A DNA stretch of 64,000 nucleotides, from NCBI GenBank assembly GCA_020310875.1, contig CM035416.1, positions 74,585,983 through 74,649,982 on the forward strand, in the 5' to 3' direction. Under the pieces are notes generated by a model. It was not told where the DNA came from. It worked only from the letters and a program-made list of their open reading frames with translations, and ran no database searches. Numbering within the stretch: the stretch's first letter is position 1; each line of letters starts with the position of its first letter. Below are positions 10,682 to 21,134 of this stretch, piece after piece. The position numbers and the translations under genes were made by a program. Source of the DNA: Ceratopteris richardii (taxonomy: Eukaryota > Streptophyta > Polypodiopsida > Polypodiales > Pteridaceae).

Positions 10682-13600
10682 TTAATGTGATTGTGAATGA
10701 TAAGCAGAAATCAAATGATGATAATGTGGAATTAGTGATGTTTTGTGAATCCATTGTGATTCTTTGAATGAATGATTTTTATATTTAATCAAATATCTAT
10801 GGTATTGATTACCTGTGCGTGTAGTAGTAACATCATGATCAAGTATTTTTTCTGGAATTAAAACTTCAGCATCCTCTTCTAACAATGGAGGATCATCCAA
10901 AATAGGAATGAGTGGTAAAATTCCTTTAAATGGTTTCAATAAACTGATATGAAAAGAATTATGAATATTCCAATGAGAAGGTATATCTAATCTAAAAGCA
11001 TTCTCATTAATTTTTTGAATAATACGAAAAGGTCCATAATAACGTGGTGCAAGTTTTACCTTAGGATGTTGTAGAATATTTTTCAAACGTCGTTTAATTA
11101 TGCGTAACCAAACATAATCATTTTCATTAAATTGTTTAGCTGCTCGTTTCTTATTAATATTACGGGTATAACATTCTTGACTCTTTTTAATATGCTCATG
11201 AACCTCATGAAGTATAGAAATATGATCTTGTGAAAAAGAATCAGCCATAGGTATGTCAGTTTGAATGATAGACATGGGAGTAGGAAGCTTTTTACCATAC
11301 ACAATTTCATTTGGTGCACGTCCAGTAGTGGTATGTGTTGTGTTATTATATGCAAATTGGAGTAAAGAAAGTTTCTCATCCCAATTAGTTGGATTATCTA
11401 AAGAATAACAATGTAATAGATCCAAAATAGTACTATTCGTAGCTTCACTTTGCCCATTACTTTCAGGATGAAATGCAGAACTAAAATCTATTTTAGAGCC
11501 TAAATTTTTAAATAATGCAACCCAAAAGTGATTACAAAAACAAACATCACGATCGGATAAAATTAATTTTGGAAAACCATGATGTGGAAAAATACATTTA
11601 ATAAATAATTTGGCAGCTTGAGGTGCAGAAAGAGTTTTCGTACAAGGAATGAAATATGCTTGTTTACTAAACCTATCAACAATTGTCCAAATCATATCAT
11701 GATGTGATGAAGTTGTCGGAAGCCGAGTAATAAAATCCATAGAAATTTGTTCCCATGGCCCATTAGGTATGGGAAGTGGCATTAATAATCCAAATGCTTT
11801 ACCATAATGTCTTTTGACACGTTGACAAACAATGCATTGGGAAACATATTGTGGAATATCCTTTTCCATATTTGGCCAAAAGAAGAATTCTTTACATGTA
11901 GAAACATTACTTTGTATGCCCCTATGACCCATATATGGTGGTTCATGCATCTCTTTCATAACAAATTCTTTAAAATCTTGTGTAATACATAGCTTATGAT
12001 CAAAATACAAGAATCCATTATGAAATGTGTAATGGTCTTCACTAAATGTAGTAGAATTATTGAAAGCATTCCATGTTTGTGAGAAATATAAATCAGATGC
12101 ATAGGTAGGAATCATGTCATGAAATGAATGAATATGAACCACAGAAATGTTATTAATAAAAACAATATTTGTTTGTGGGGATGGAAAACGACTCAGGGCA
12201 TCAGCTACAACATTAGCTTTGCCAGGTTGATATTGAATCATAGGCTGAAAATTTTGTATGTATGAAGCCCATTTGATATGTCGATATGAAATCAATGGTT
12301 GATTGAGTAAATGTTTAATAGCTTGTTGGTCGGTTTTGATTATGACTTCTGTACCCATGAGATAATGTTTCCAAATTTTTAAAGCATGTACAACTGCCAA
12401 AAGTTCTTTATCATATGTACTGTAGTTCTTTTCAGAAGGTTTAAGCTTCCTACTTTCAAATGCAATGGGATGATCATTTTGCATCAATACAACACCTATA
12501 CTTGAGCCACTAGCATCTGTAACTACATGGAAAGGTTGTGTAAAATCAGGTAATTGCAAAACAGGTGCATGAGAAAGTGATTGTTTAAGTTTTTCAAAAG
12601 ATTGTTGTTGTGGCAATCCCCATGCAAATTTTAACTTTTTCTTTAATAATAAAGTGAGTGGGAGGGCTAAATAAGAAAAACCTTTTACAAACTTTCTATA
12701 AAAACTAGCTAATCCAAGAAAAGAGCGAACATCATTCACCGATTGTGGTATAGGCCATTCTTTAATTACTTTAATCTTCTTTGGATCTACATGAACTCCT
12801 TGACTTGAAACAATATGGCCTAAGTACTCTAATTCTCTTTGGAAAAAGTAACTCTTTTCAGGATTTGCATAAAGTTGGTTGGTGCGTAACAAATTAAAAA
12901 CTATTGCTAAATGCTCTTCATGGTCATCATCATTCTTACTATAGACAAGTATGTCATCGAAGAAAACAAGAACAAAAGCTTGGTATTCAAGAAAATTATT
13001 ATTCATCATGCGTGCAAATGTAGCAGGTGCATTGGTAAGTCCAAAAGGCATTACCATGAATTCAAAGTGACCAGTCTGAGTTCGAAAGGCAGTCTTAAAA
13101 ATATCATTTGGTGACATTCTTATTTGATGATACCCAGATTTAAGATCAATTTTACTAAAGACACGTGCTCCACGAAGTTTATCTAATAAATCATCTATCC
13201 TAGGAATAGGATATCTATTTTTTATTGTGATCTTATTGAGTGCTCTATAATCAATGCACATCCTATAAGTCTTGTTCTTCTTCTCTACTAAAAGAACAGG
13301 TGCTCCAAAGAAGGGAGAAGAACTAGGCCTGATAAGTCCTTTGTGAAGTAAATCCTTAACTTGATTGGTTATTTCTTGTTGATGCAAAGGTCCATGCCTA
13401 TAAGGTGCTTTATGGGGAGGAGAACTACCAGGAATTAAGTCTATACTATGATCAAGGGATCCTCTCGAAGGTGGTAGTTTAGAAGGAAAATCAGCCATAA
13501 AACAATCCTTATAAGAATCCATAAATGATTTATGGGTATTAGGAAGTGTATGTATATAATCGACTATGTTATTGACCAAAACAATACATGAATTGTAGCC

Positions 13601-14626
13601 TTTTCGGAATGCACGTTTTACTTGTGTATGACTAATTAATGGGAATGGTTGGAAATCATGTATTGCAGACAAACAGATATCTTGATTGTTAAACTTAAAA
13701 CGCATGGTGTGTGTATGATAATCAATGCATGGATTATAATGGTGACGAAAAGGCATACCAAGTATAACATCATAGGACTGCAAAGGAGCAATTAAGAATG
13801 TGCATTTATCCATGTATGAGCCTATACAAATTTGAACATTATGCACTTCACTTGTAACATTATATCTGTTTCCTTGGAATGCAGCCTTAACTTTGTACAT
13901 AGAAGGAAGTAGGGTTAATTGGAGATCTTTGACTAATATGTGAGAAATAAAGTCATATGAACTACCATCATCATGTAAAATATTAACAACTTTACCATTA
14001 ATAGTACCTTGCATGCAAAGTAAAGAATGAATAGAAATTGTGTTACCCAAGGTACTTAGATCCTGCTCCAATGCGTCTTCAGTCCAATCAGGTTGAATGT
14101 CTTCAAATTGAATATCTTCAGGAACCACCTCCATGTTATGTACTTTAGCTCTGCCAGGTTGCATGTGGTTAGTTGGGAACCTACATCTAGCTTTGGTATG
14201 ACCAATCTTACCACAATTCCAACAAATGATACGGGACCTCTTTTGTTGGGCATCCATCGTCGTAGTTTGAAAGGTTGGAGGTTTGGTAGGGTGTAAGGGG
14301 TTTGTCTTGGGGATTGGGGAAAAAGTGGATTGAGGAGGTCGTTGAAAAATAGGTGGTCGTTGAAAAGTAGGTGGACGTTGAAAAGGAGGAGAAGAAAAAG
14401 TAGAAAAGGAACGCTTGAGTGGAAAAGTGGGTTTCATTAGTTGTGGTCGTTGACGTGTTTGTTGTAAGCGAATGGACTTAGTGATAGATTGAAATTCTTT
14501 CTCAGCATCATGTGCAAAAGAAATAGCTTCATAGAGCGTCGTCGGACGTAAGGTGTTGAGCTTAGCTTGGATTCCCATCTCCAAACCATCTTCATATTTC
14601 CGTTGTAAAGTATCTTCAGGAATCAT
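10682..14626 (-). CDS. G1 gag-pol polyprotein (1314 codons, open)
   Basis: The frame encodes, in order: the C-terminal part of Gag with a CCHC knuckle ([14 protein letters not shown], residues 135-148); a retropepsin region with [10 protein letters not shown] (218-227); reverse transcriptase (about 430-610, catalytic FFDDIL at 555-560); RNase H (about 697-815, starting VVTDAS); integrase (about 880-1150, with an N-terminal HHCC finger, then MDFITRL and SDRDVCF carrying catalytic Asp residues); and a C-terminal chromodomain (about 1256-1300, IPEKILDHD ... [15 protein letters not shown]). The chromodomain places it in the chromovirus branch, where it is thought to direct integration to marked chromatin. 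No internal stop was found over 3.9 kb, suggesting a fairly recent insertion. The usual retropepsin DSG/DTG reads DDG here. The Met at 14626 is not the true start; gag begins upstream. Confidence 0.93.
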   Translation of the reverse strand: MIPEDTLQRKYEDGLEMGIQAKLNTLRPTTLYEAISFAHDAEKEFQSITKSIRLQQTRQRPQLMKPTFPLKRSFSTFSSPPFQRPPTFQRPPIFQRPPQSTFSPIPKTNPLHPTKPPTFQTTTMDAQQKRSRIICWNCGKIGHTKARCRFPTNHMQPGRAKVHNMEVVPEDIQFEDIQPDWTEDALEQDLSTLGNTISIHSLLCMQGTINGKVVNILHDDGSSYDFISHILVKDLQLTLLPSMYKVKAAFQGNRYNVTSEVHNVQICIGSYMDKCTFLIAPLQSYDVILGMPFRHHYNPCIDYHTHTMRFKFNNQDICLSAIHDFQPFPLISHTQVKRAFRKGYNSCIVLVNNIVDYIHTLPNTHKSFMDSYKDCFMADFPSKLPPSRGSLDHSIDLIPGSSPPHKAPYRHGPLHQQEITNQVKDLLHKGLIRPSSSPFFGAPVLLVEKKNKTYRMCIDYRALNKITIKNRYPIPRIDDLLDKLRGARVFSKIDLKSGYHQIRMSPNDIFKTAFRTQTGHFEFMVMPFGLTNAPATFARMMNNNFLEYQAFVLVFFDDILVYSKNDDDHEEHLAIVFNLLRTNQLYANPEKSYFFQRELEYLGHIVSSQGVHVDPKKIKVIKEWPIPQSVNDVRSFLGLASFYRKFVKGFSYLALPLTLLLKKKLKFAWGLPQQQSFEKLKQSLSHAPVLQLPDFTQPFHVVTDASGSSIGVVLMQNDHPIAFESRKLKPSEKNYSTYDKELLAVVHALKIWKHYLMGTEVIIKTDQQAIKHLLNQPLISYRHIKWASYIQNFQPMIQYQPGKANVVADALSRFPSPQTNIVFINNISVVHIHSFHDMIPTYASDLYFSQTWNAFNNSTTFSEDHYTFHNGFLYFDHKLCITQDFKEFVMKEMHEPPYMGHRGIQSNVSTCKEFFFWPNMEKDIPQYVSQCIVCQRVKRHYGKAFGLLMPLPIPNGPWEQISMDFITRLPTTSSHHDMIWTIVDRFSKQAYFIPCTKTLSAPQAAKLFIKCIFPHHGFPKLILSDRDVCFCNHFWVALFKNLGSKIDFSSAFHPESNGQSEATNSTILDLLHCYSLDNPTNWDEKLSLLQFAYNNTTHTTTGRAPNEIVYGKKLPTPMSIIQTDIPMADSFSQDHISILHEVHEHIKKSQECYTRNINKKRAAKQFNENDYVWLRIIKRRLKNILQHPKVKLAPRYYGPFRIIQKINENAFRLDIPSHWNIHNSFHISLLKPFKGILPLIPILDDPPLLEEDAEVLIPEKILDHDVTTTRTGNQYHRYLIKYKNHSFKESQWIHKTSLIPHYHHLISAYHSQSH

Positions 14627-15213
14627 TTCAAGTGAACGTATAAGTAATAAACGTTGCCAAAAACGTTCAGTATAGGTAGAAACAGTATCTCCATCTTTCC
14701 ATCCAAAAGTTGTCCAAGAGCGACGGGCATGTAAGTGAAACTGAGGAGGAAGGAAGGACTCCTTGAGCTTGTCTTCAAAGGCTTGCCATGTGGTGGGCGA
14801 TCTGTGCTATGGTGCAAAACATTCCACCATAACTGAGCCTTTCCCACTAAGTAGTTGGTTACAAATTTCACTTTTTCCTATTCAGAATAAGATTCATCAA
14901 AGTAGAAATCATCAAACTGGGATAACCATGAGAGAACAAATTGGCCATCTTTTCGTCCGTCAAATCGTGAAAATTGGAAATTTTTGGCACCAATCTTGGA
15001 TTGTGTTCCTTGCTCTTGGGCGGTAATAATGGCCTTCACTACCCGGACTAGGTTATTGTCATCGCTTTGTAGTTGTTGGAGTGCAACATCACGTTCTTTT
15101 ATTTCATTTTGGGCATGTTGAAGTTCATGTCGTAAAAGTTCGACTTGTTGCTCAATTGATACCCCAGGGAGGGGTGAGGAACTAAAATCATCGATATTTT
15201 GAGTAGTGTCCAT
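14623..15213 (-). pseudogene. G1 gag N-terminal part, frame broken
   Basis: A plausible gag start is the ATG at 15213-15211 (MDTTQNIDDF). The frame runs through a coiled-coil-like stretch (EQQVELLRHELQHAQNEIKE) and SRFDGRKDGQFVLSWLSQFDDFY to a TAG at 14878. Just past the stop, KFVTNYLVGKAQLWWNVLHH (14871 leftward) is the conserved Gag core before the frame changes again and joins the 1314-codon frame near 14626. One stop and one frame change therefore separate this part from pol. Confidence 0.75.
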
Positions 15214-15239
15214 GGCCGTATGGAAAGATGCAAAACCTA

Positions 15240-15390
15240 GGTCTGGACCAGACGGTTGAGATGGACGCCGATTCGCGAACGGACTGGATGCCACAAATCG
15301 CAATCAAACGCCGCAACTGGATCAGACGGCTGAGATGAACGCCGAATCGCGAACAGACCCGAATGCTGCAAATCGCAATCAAACGCTGCA
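15240..15390. repeat. 75-bp tandem duplication in the G1 leader
   Basis: CAAATCGCAATCAAACGC occurs at about 15294 and 15369, with the preceding CAGACGG-TGAGATG-ACGCCGA block also doubled. It lies between the primer-binding site and gag. Confidence 0.7.
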
Positions 15391-15410
15391 ACCACCTCCG
15401 CGAACGTCTT

Positions 15411-15423
15411 GGCTCTGATACCA
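15411..15423 (-). other. G1 primer-binding site
   Basis: The minus strand reads TGGTATCAGAGCC, complementary to the 3' end of plant initiator tRNA-Met. It lies one base from the LTR edge at 15425 and fixes the orientation of the element. Confidence 0.92.
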
Positions 15424-15424
15424 C

Positions 15425-15603
15425 TGTTGCCCCAGGTACCACAGACGCACGAACGCAGAGAATAACAGACGTACGAACGCAGAGAAAAAAATACTCAAAG
15501 ACAGAAAGAGATAAGAGACGACACCAAATTGGGTACAATCTCCCCCCACATGCTCTGATGGACACTCTACCAGAGCATGCGTATTTATAGTAAATTCCTA
15601 TTA
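15425..15603 (-). repeat. G1 right LTR, proximal part (LTR positions 1-179)
   Basis: It matches the 3' LTR from its plus-strand start through AAATTCCTATTA, then stops abruptly at the inverted LTR. It keeps the TATAAATA box (15582-15590) and the region next to the primer-binding site, so a short promoter may remain. Confidence 0.9.
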
Positions 15604-16071
15604 TGTTATACTTTATGGGATATTTGGAATGAAGGTGTAATGCCTTGAGGATTTTAATGTGTTTTATGTTTTGATTTAGCAGGTGAAGATCCATGAGGGT
15701 GTGAACGTGCATGGACTTGGAGATATTTAGAAGAATATTTTTAGAAGATGGTTATTTTTAGTTATTTTTGTAAAAAATAATGGATCGCTTTAGAAAGCGA
15801 CGTTTTTGTAAACATAGAAAATTACGAACTTGTAAATAAAGCAAAAACACGCTTTTCGGAGCGCGGCCCTCATGTATCTTCTATTCAGGACGTAATATGA
15901 ATTTACTATAAATACGCATGCTTTGGTAGAGTGTCCATCAGAGCATGTGGGGGGAGATTGTACCCAATTTGGTGTCGTCTCTTATCTCTTTCTGTCTTTG
16001 AGTATTTTTTTCTCTACGTTCGTACGTCTATTATTCTCTGCGTTCGTGCATCTGTGGTACCTGGGGCAACA
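15604..16071 (+). repeat. complete inverted LTR inside the G1 right LTR
   Basis: It starts TGTTATACTTTATGG and ends CCTGGGGCAACA. This is the reverse complement of the 468-bp LTR at exactly the same length. Flanking bases (TATTA left, GACGC right) are not a 5-bp target duplication, so simple insertion of an LTR is not supported. Confidence 0.92.
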
Positions 16072-16520
16072 GACGCACTAATGCAGAGAATAACAGAGGT
16101 ACGAACGCAGAGAAAAAAATACTCAAAGACAGAAAGAGATAAGAGACGACACCAAATTGGGTACAATCTCCCCCCACATGCTCTGATGGACACTCTACCA
16201 GAGCATGCGTATTTATAGTAAATTCCTATTACGTCCTGAATAGAAGATACATGAGGGCCACGCTCCGAAAAGCGTGTTTTTGCTTTATTTACAAGTTCGT
16301 AATTTTCTATTTTTACAAAAATGTCGCTTTCTAAAGCGATCCATTATTTTTTACAAAAATAACTAAAAATAACCATCTTCTAAAAATATTCTTCTAAATA
16401 TCTCCAAGTCCATGCGCGTTCACACCCTCATGGATCTTCACCTGCTAAATCAAAACACAAAACACATTAAAATCCTCAAGGCATTACACCTTCATTCCAA
16501 ATATCCCATAAAGTATAACA
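16072..16520 (-). repeat. G1 right LTR, distal part (LTR positions 20-468)
   Basis: It resumes at GACGCAC, LTR position 20, and runs to AAGTATAACA. Positions 20-179 are therefore present twice in direct orientation around the inverted copy. Together with 15604-16071 it forms a nearly spacer-free palindrome with arms of about 450 bp. Confidence 0.9.
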
Positions 16521-16697
16521 CATATACCGACGCTTATACCGGCGTTTGCGGGCCACACCGACGATCCATTTAAAACGGTCATACCGACGGTCACTTGATT
16601 GTCGGTATCTTTTAGTCAGATTTTCCGAGGGCTATACCGACGCCGACTATGACCGTCGGTATATGCAGCATCGGTATACCCCTCATATGTTGTAGTG
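16521..16697. repeat. CACTA copy 2 terminal and outer subterminal repeats
   Basis: ACCGACG/CGTCGGT motifs run up to GTTGTAGTG ending at 16697. The order of motifs matches 3240-3418 of copy 1. The next bases, ATGTGACC, are codons of the interrupted copia element read on the other strand. Confidence 0.88.
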
Positions 16698-17956
16698 ATG
16701 TGACCTATCCTCTTGTGCCACAAGTCCAACTCCAAAATCTTCTTATTTCCATATGTGAAGTAGACATGTTGAGTGGAATGAGAATTTACCTCCAAGGTGA
16801 AGAGTCTCCCTTGCTTTCTTCCCCTTGCTATGGCCTTGTACCCTTGCTTAGGGTTCTCCACAAAGCATCCACCTTTGTTGAACCTTACTTGATAGCTTCT
16901 TTCAACCATTTTCCCTACGGACACCAAGTTCTTTGTGATGGTCGGTACATGCAAGACATCCATGAGACATCTTCCTTCCTCCTTGTCATCCAAAGTTACA
17001 TCTCCAACATGGGAGATCTCATGGGCTATATCATCACTTGTTTCTACACGTCCTTTACCTTTGAGAGCATGTAGATTAGTAAACCAAGAAGCATTGCAAC
17101 TCATATGGTTGCTACATCCACTATCAATATACTTAGTGTTATCTACTTTTCTTGAATTCCCATTCATGTGCATCATCAAGAGATTGTCATTTTTTGAACT
17201 TTTAGAGGCATAGTTACCTTGGCCTTTGTATGAAGGACCTTGATTATAGCTCCTTTGGTTTCCTCCTTGGTAGCAATTTCTAGCATAGTGGCCAAACTTG
17301 CCACATATGTAACATCCTTCGCCATCTTGATTCGTATTTTGTTGATGTCATCCTCCTCTTCCTCTTATTCTTCCTCTACCTCTTTGTGATGAGGTGCCTT
17401 GGTCATGTCCTTGATTGCTTGAGTGTTCTTGCCTTCCTCCAAACCTTCCTTTGGCCTTGCCTTGTCCTTGTCTTCCTTTGCCCCTTTGATTACATACATA
17501 AAAAACTTGTGCATCCTTGCTTTTAGTTGAACTTTCACCTATGTTCATCATCGTTTACATGGCTTCCAGTGGATCCCAATGCATTTGACAATTCCTTGAC
17601 CTTAATATGTAGTGATTTATGCTACTCTTTGAGCTCTTCCTAAGGTTTTTGAGCTCATTCTTGAGTTGGATCTTCCTTGCTTTGGTGCTTGTTGAATAAA
17701 GCCTCTCAAGTGTCTCCCATACCTTCATGCTTGAATCCAAGTCTCAGATATGGCTGATCATGGTATCGCTAATGTATTGGGAAAGGATAAAGATAACCCT
17801 CTTGTATCTTTCATTCCATTCCCTAAAGGCCCATTGCTGGTCATTGGTTGGATTTTCATCCAACCTAGGTCTTGGTTCACTTCCACTAATCAATCCCCAA
17901 AAGGCCCTTGCCCATAAGCTAGTTGGAGACCCTAAATCTCCATGGTTGATAGTTCC
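16698..17956 (-). pseudogene. Ty1/copia family A1 gag-protease fragment
   Basis: From right to left the minus strand encodes a Gag (UBN2-type) stretch, NERYKRVIFILSQYISDTM, then WETLERLYSTSTKARKIQLK. An Arg-Gly-rich linker follows, then a CCHC knuckle near 17300 (CYICGKFGHYARNC by my reading) and a copia protease with YIDSGCSNHMS. It ends in the gag-pre-integrase motif LDLWHKRIGHI, where CACTA copy 2 interrupts it at 16697. Several frame changes and a stop at 17348 show decay. Its best relative in the window is A2 (57466-60540). On the right it is joined at 17956 to a Gag of a different family (B1). Confidence 0.82.
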
Positions 17957-18490
17957 TCTTGTCAGAACAGTCTGCACAAGTGAACTGTCAGGCAAAACTT
18001 CATCAATAGAAATCAATTGCTCCTTCAAATCTTTGATCTTTGTCAAGAAACTTTCGTTCATGTGCTCAGTCTCCAATTGTTTTCGGAGGTAAGAAACACG
18101 AGCCTCATTCCTTTCCTAGTATAAAGTGGTAAGTGTATCCCAAGCATTCTTAACTATTCTGCAAGAGTGAATGCAAGGAATAATGGCACGTTTGATAGAT
18201 AAGGCTATCAGTGCATGTGCGTGAGTATCTTTGCCATCCCAACAAAGTCACTTTGTAGTAGGTGGAGAAGGAACCGCAACACGAATAGGAACATGCCCTC
18301 TGCATCACCTTTAGTAACTGTATTTGCAGGTGTAATAGGACATTTTTCAACACTCTACACAATATTCCACAATCCTTTTGCAACCAATACATGTCACATC
18401 ATATAAGCCCACAATGGGTAATTGGTACCATCCAACTTATCCTCAACAACCAACATACGGAATACATCACTACTTTCAGGCATGGCCATT
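17957..18490 (-). pseudogene. Ty1/copia family B1 gag fragment
   Basis: The minus strand starts MAMPESSDVFRMLVVEDKLD near 18490, as in B2 at 40967. It has an early stop after LWAYMM, continues through RAIIPCIH and KDLKEQLISIDEVLPDSSLV, then breaks off at 17957, where family A sequence begins in the same frame. The function was capsid formation for a copia element. Confidence 0.78.
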
Positions 18491-18839
18491 GACTAAAATA
18501 CCCTGATACAAAAAAATGATTGTATCTCAAAAAGTTGAAGAAAACTACCCTATCGAGTTCTACTAAACCTATAGTAGACTTCAAGGCACTTATACCGGCG
18601 AACTGAAACCTATATATATCTCTGGCACAAAAATACAAAATTTCTTGCACACACGCTATGATAGTGCATTCTAAGGTCAAAATGAGCTGAGAAAGTGATT
18701 TCGACACTACAACAACGAAGCTGTTTTGAACTCCTAATCACCCTGAGTATGCTCACCAATTTTCATGTGATTTTGAGACTAGGACTGGAGGGGTGTCGAT
18801 GATGCCGTCGATGAAGCAGTGACGTGTTCTAATACCAAT

Positions 18840-19069
18840 TGTTGGAGTTTGAGGTCTACGAAAGCATGCAAACAACACAAGGAAGAAGAAGAAGCTTGGA
18901 GCAGAATGCACAATACTGAATGTATTACCAAGAGAATGTACAAAGATAAGTAAATCATCATGATTATAGGCGGTTATACAAGCTAGGGATAAACATAAAC
19001 CTCCTAAAGAGGAAAGAAAGTGCCCGATAGTTCTAGAGTGTTCACACACATCACTACCTAAATATACCA
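18840..19069 (-). repeat. family B1 5' LTR, about 230 bp
   Basis: The plus strand starts TGTTGGAGTTTGAGG. The primer-binding region next to it reads TGGTATTAGAAC on the minus strand, a mutated initiator-tRNA-Met site. It matches the LTRs at 40384-40611 and 56450-56680. Between it and gag (18491-18839) is an untranslated leader with no gene. Confidence 0.8.
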
Positions 19070-19179
19070 ATAGTTTCCATTGAGGGTAGAATTGTTGTAG
19101 CAAAAAATTTTGAGAAACTACTTCGGTGTTTTGGTTTTCACGATTGCATGCCTATCTCAACATGAGTGGAAACATGATT

Positions 19180-19880
19180 AAGGCTCTCAATTGATAATGA
19201 AGGTGATGCATTTGATACTATAATATGCAATTTTCAAATTTGAGTCGATTTATGCATAGCTCTAATACTAAGCATTGACAAGTGGTAGAATGTGTGTTTA
19301 GATATCTGAAAGGCACTTTGAGTTTTGGTTTCTTTTATGGTAAAGATGCTTAACTATGCTTGCATGCTTTTACAAGATAGTGATTGGGTTGTTATGGTAT
19401 ACAAGTGTCCATTGGTGATAATTGCTTTTTCCTTGGAGAATCATGCATATCTTGGTTGAGTAAGAAGCAACTTACTGTGGCCACATCACGTTCTGAAGTT
19501 GAGTACGGGGAAGGATTTGCAGCTATAGTGGAATGTACATGGTTAAGATGCCTATTGATGGACCTATGAATGGGGATTGATGCAGCTACACATATTCTCA
19601 TTAATGATCAAAGTGCATTGATGGTTACAAGAAATATGATGTTTCATGCATACACAAAGCACATTGAGGGCATTATCATTATATGAGAGAGTGCCTTCAT
19701 GTGGGAGATATCGATTTGGAATATGTGCCTACACAACATAGTATGGTAGACATATTCAACAAAGATCTTCCACGAGAAAAGTTTGAAGCTCTTTGCAAAG
19801 CTTTAGGCCCTCGAATAGTTTTGATGTTAATTCTTTCACTATACATGGGCACTTTTCACTCTAGTGCTAGCTAGAGGTTT
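19180..19880 (+). pseudogene. copia family H RNase H and 3' end
   Basis: Plus-strand fragments read WVECVFRYLKGTLSFGFFYG near 19280 and SCISWLSKKQLTVATSRSEVEY at about 19440-19510, the copia RNase H signature. These are followed by HAYTKHIE near 19655, with stops between. The catalytic part upstream is missing. Its 3' LTR follows at 20132. The matching 5' half of this family lies far away at 53216-54880. Confidence 0.78.
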
Positions 19881-20131
19881 TTATCCCATATAACCACATA
19901 TACATGATATAATCATGTGTGGTGATACTTTGTACTTAGGATTCACTAGTAGCTCTTACTTCATTCATTCTATTATTATTGATCCTCTATCAATAGAGAG
20001 CTCTTTCAACCATCGCATGTCTCTATGCATTGATCTCCTTCTTCGCCCTTGTATGTACTTCTATTCGTTCTTCATCACTCACTCACACACCCAATAGATA
20101 TTGATTTTGTTTATGTGGGAATAAGTGAGCA

Positions 20132-20473
20132 TGTTCATATCTTCACTAAATCACATCAGTTTTCATTTCTCTGACATGTATAATGGTTATGCGGATATAT
20201 GTTATGGATACTTTCAGTGACCTTCCTTAGATTTATCTACCAAGAGTGATGACACATTTGTTTCTTTCCAACTCGGTCATTAGCAAATATTAGAGTTTTA
20301 TTAAGTATTGCTCTTCATGTATTAAACTTTTCGTGTTGTTGTATTAGATCATTTTTGTATATTCTCTTTATGTAATAGAAGAAGTAGAAGAAGATCATTG
20401 CTCAGTGCCTTAATTTGTGTGTGCTCCTATCCTTGGGTGTGAGAGCTCTCTTCTTATTTCCTTTCCCTTGACA
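20132..20473 (+). repeat. family H 3' LTR, about 340 bp
   Basis: It starts near TGTTCATATC, after the purine-rich GTGGGAATAAGTGAGCA, and ends CCCTTGACA. Blocks such as GATTTATCTACCAAGAGTGATG and ATGTAATAGAAGAAG are shared with the 5' LTR at 53216-53586. Confidence 0.75.
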
Positions 20474-21134
20474 TTTGTTGTTCACCCCTCTTGCATAGGG
20501 GCAATTGGCTACCTTGCTTCTTTCAGCTCAAAGTCAACAAATATCATTTAGCAAGATTTATACTATATGATCCTTTTATGTTAGAACTTCTAGGTATTTC
20601 AAAGGTGATTGAAAGAATCTAGAATAATCTGAGCATCGGTAACTATATCAGGGTGCCCTCAATGCTAAGTAGAAGGTTTGCATGAAGATTACGTTGAAAA
20701 TATCTAGTAGCCTAAGCTCACCAACAATACTCCTACTGATATTTTATCTTCTCTGCAACCTGAATCATCTTCCTCTCGAGAAGAAACTACCGAAACATAA
20801 TAGGAAACAGCTCAAAACCCTGCAATTAACATAAGCAAACTCGTAATCTTTGAAAACTCACAACTCGTGTAGAACAACACAGTCATTGAGATGATGAATT
20901 CAGCATGTTGGCGGTAATTGAATTGGATCACAGAGCTCTATCTGTATGTACAAAGGCAAACGAATGTGTTAAACCCTAATCAAAATCGGATAGACTCCAT
21001 CTCTCTGTATTTCTCCGTCAGGGAAGTCGATAACAATTCTAAAACTACTTTCAACAGAGAAATACAGAACGGGAGATAGAGCCTCATGACAAGAAGTTTA
21101 CAGTGGTAGACGTGAGGAAGAAGGACGATGCGAT
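20474..21134. other. no gene seen; RAV 3' flank
   Basis: AT-rich sequence with short frames only. The RAV 3' untranslated region must lie in the right part. I found no clear polyadenylation signal or repeat. Confidence 0.5.

Larger units (their letters stand above)
10070..16520 (-). mobile_element. Ty3/gypsy chromovirus G1 with rearranged 5' LTR
   Basis: The element is bounded by the direct repeat CATAT (10065-10069 and 16521-16525), the 5-bp target duplication of LTR retrotransposons. Transcription is on the minus strand: primer-binding site at 15423-15411, gag, pol, then the 3' LTR at 10537-10070. Its insertion splits the subterminal repeats of CACTA copy 2, so it is younger than that transposon. 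The 1314-codon gag-pol frame is unusually intact, but gag has a frame change and a stop near its start. The right LTR is interrupted by an inverted LTR copy. Confidence 0.95.
3419..16697 (-). mobile_element. CACTA (En/Spm) transposon copy 2 with nested gypsy element
   Basis: The right end at 16693-16697 (TAGTG) matches the copy 1 end. Read from 16697 leftward, the element has a terminal repeat, subterminal repeats, a gypsy insertion (10070-16520), two short leader exons, a long repeat-filled intron, a TNP2-like gene and a Ptta/En/Spm-type gene. On its right it interrupts a copia gag-pre-integrase region at the codons for RIGHI, so it inserted into an older copia element. The adjacent bases ATG would be the 3-bp target duplication; the partner copy is not in the window. 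The left end is not seen. Stops and frame changes in the transposase make it non-autonomous. Confidence 0.7.

Noticed and set aside
15604..16071. Simple insertion of a solo LTR into the right LTR of G1
   Set aside because: A retrotransposon insertion should leave a 5-bp target repeat; flanks TATTA and GACGC differ, and 160 bp of LTR are duplicated instead.
18705..18714. CACTACAACA, like a CACTA terminus
   Set aside because: It lies in the family B leader; the homologous place in B3 (about 56330) reads CACCACACAA. No subterminal motifs follow.
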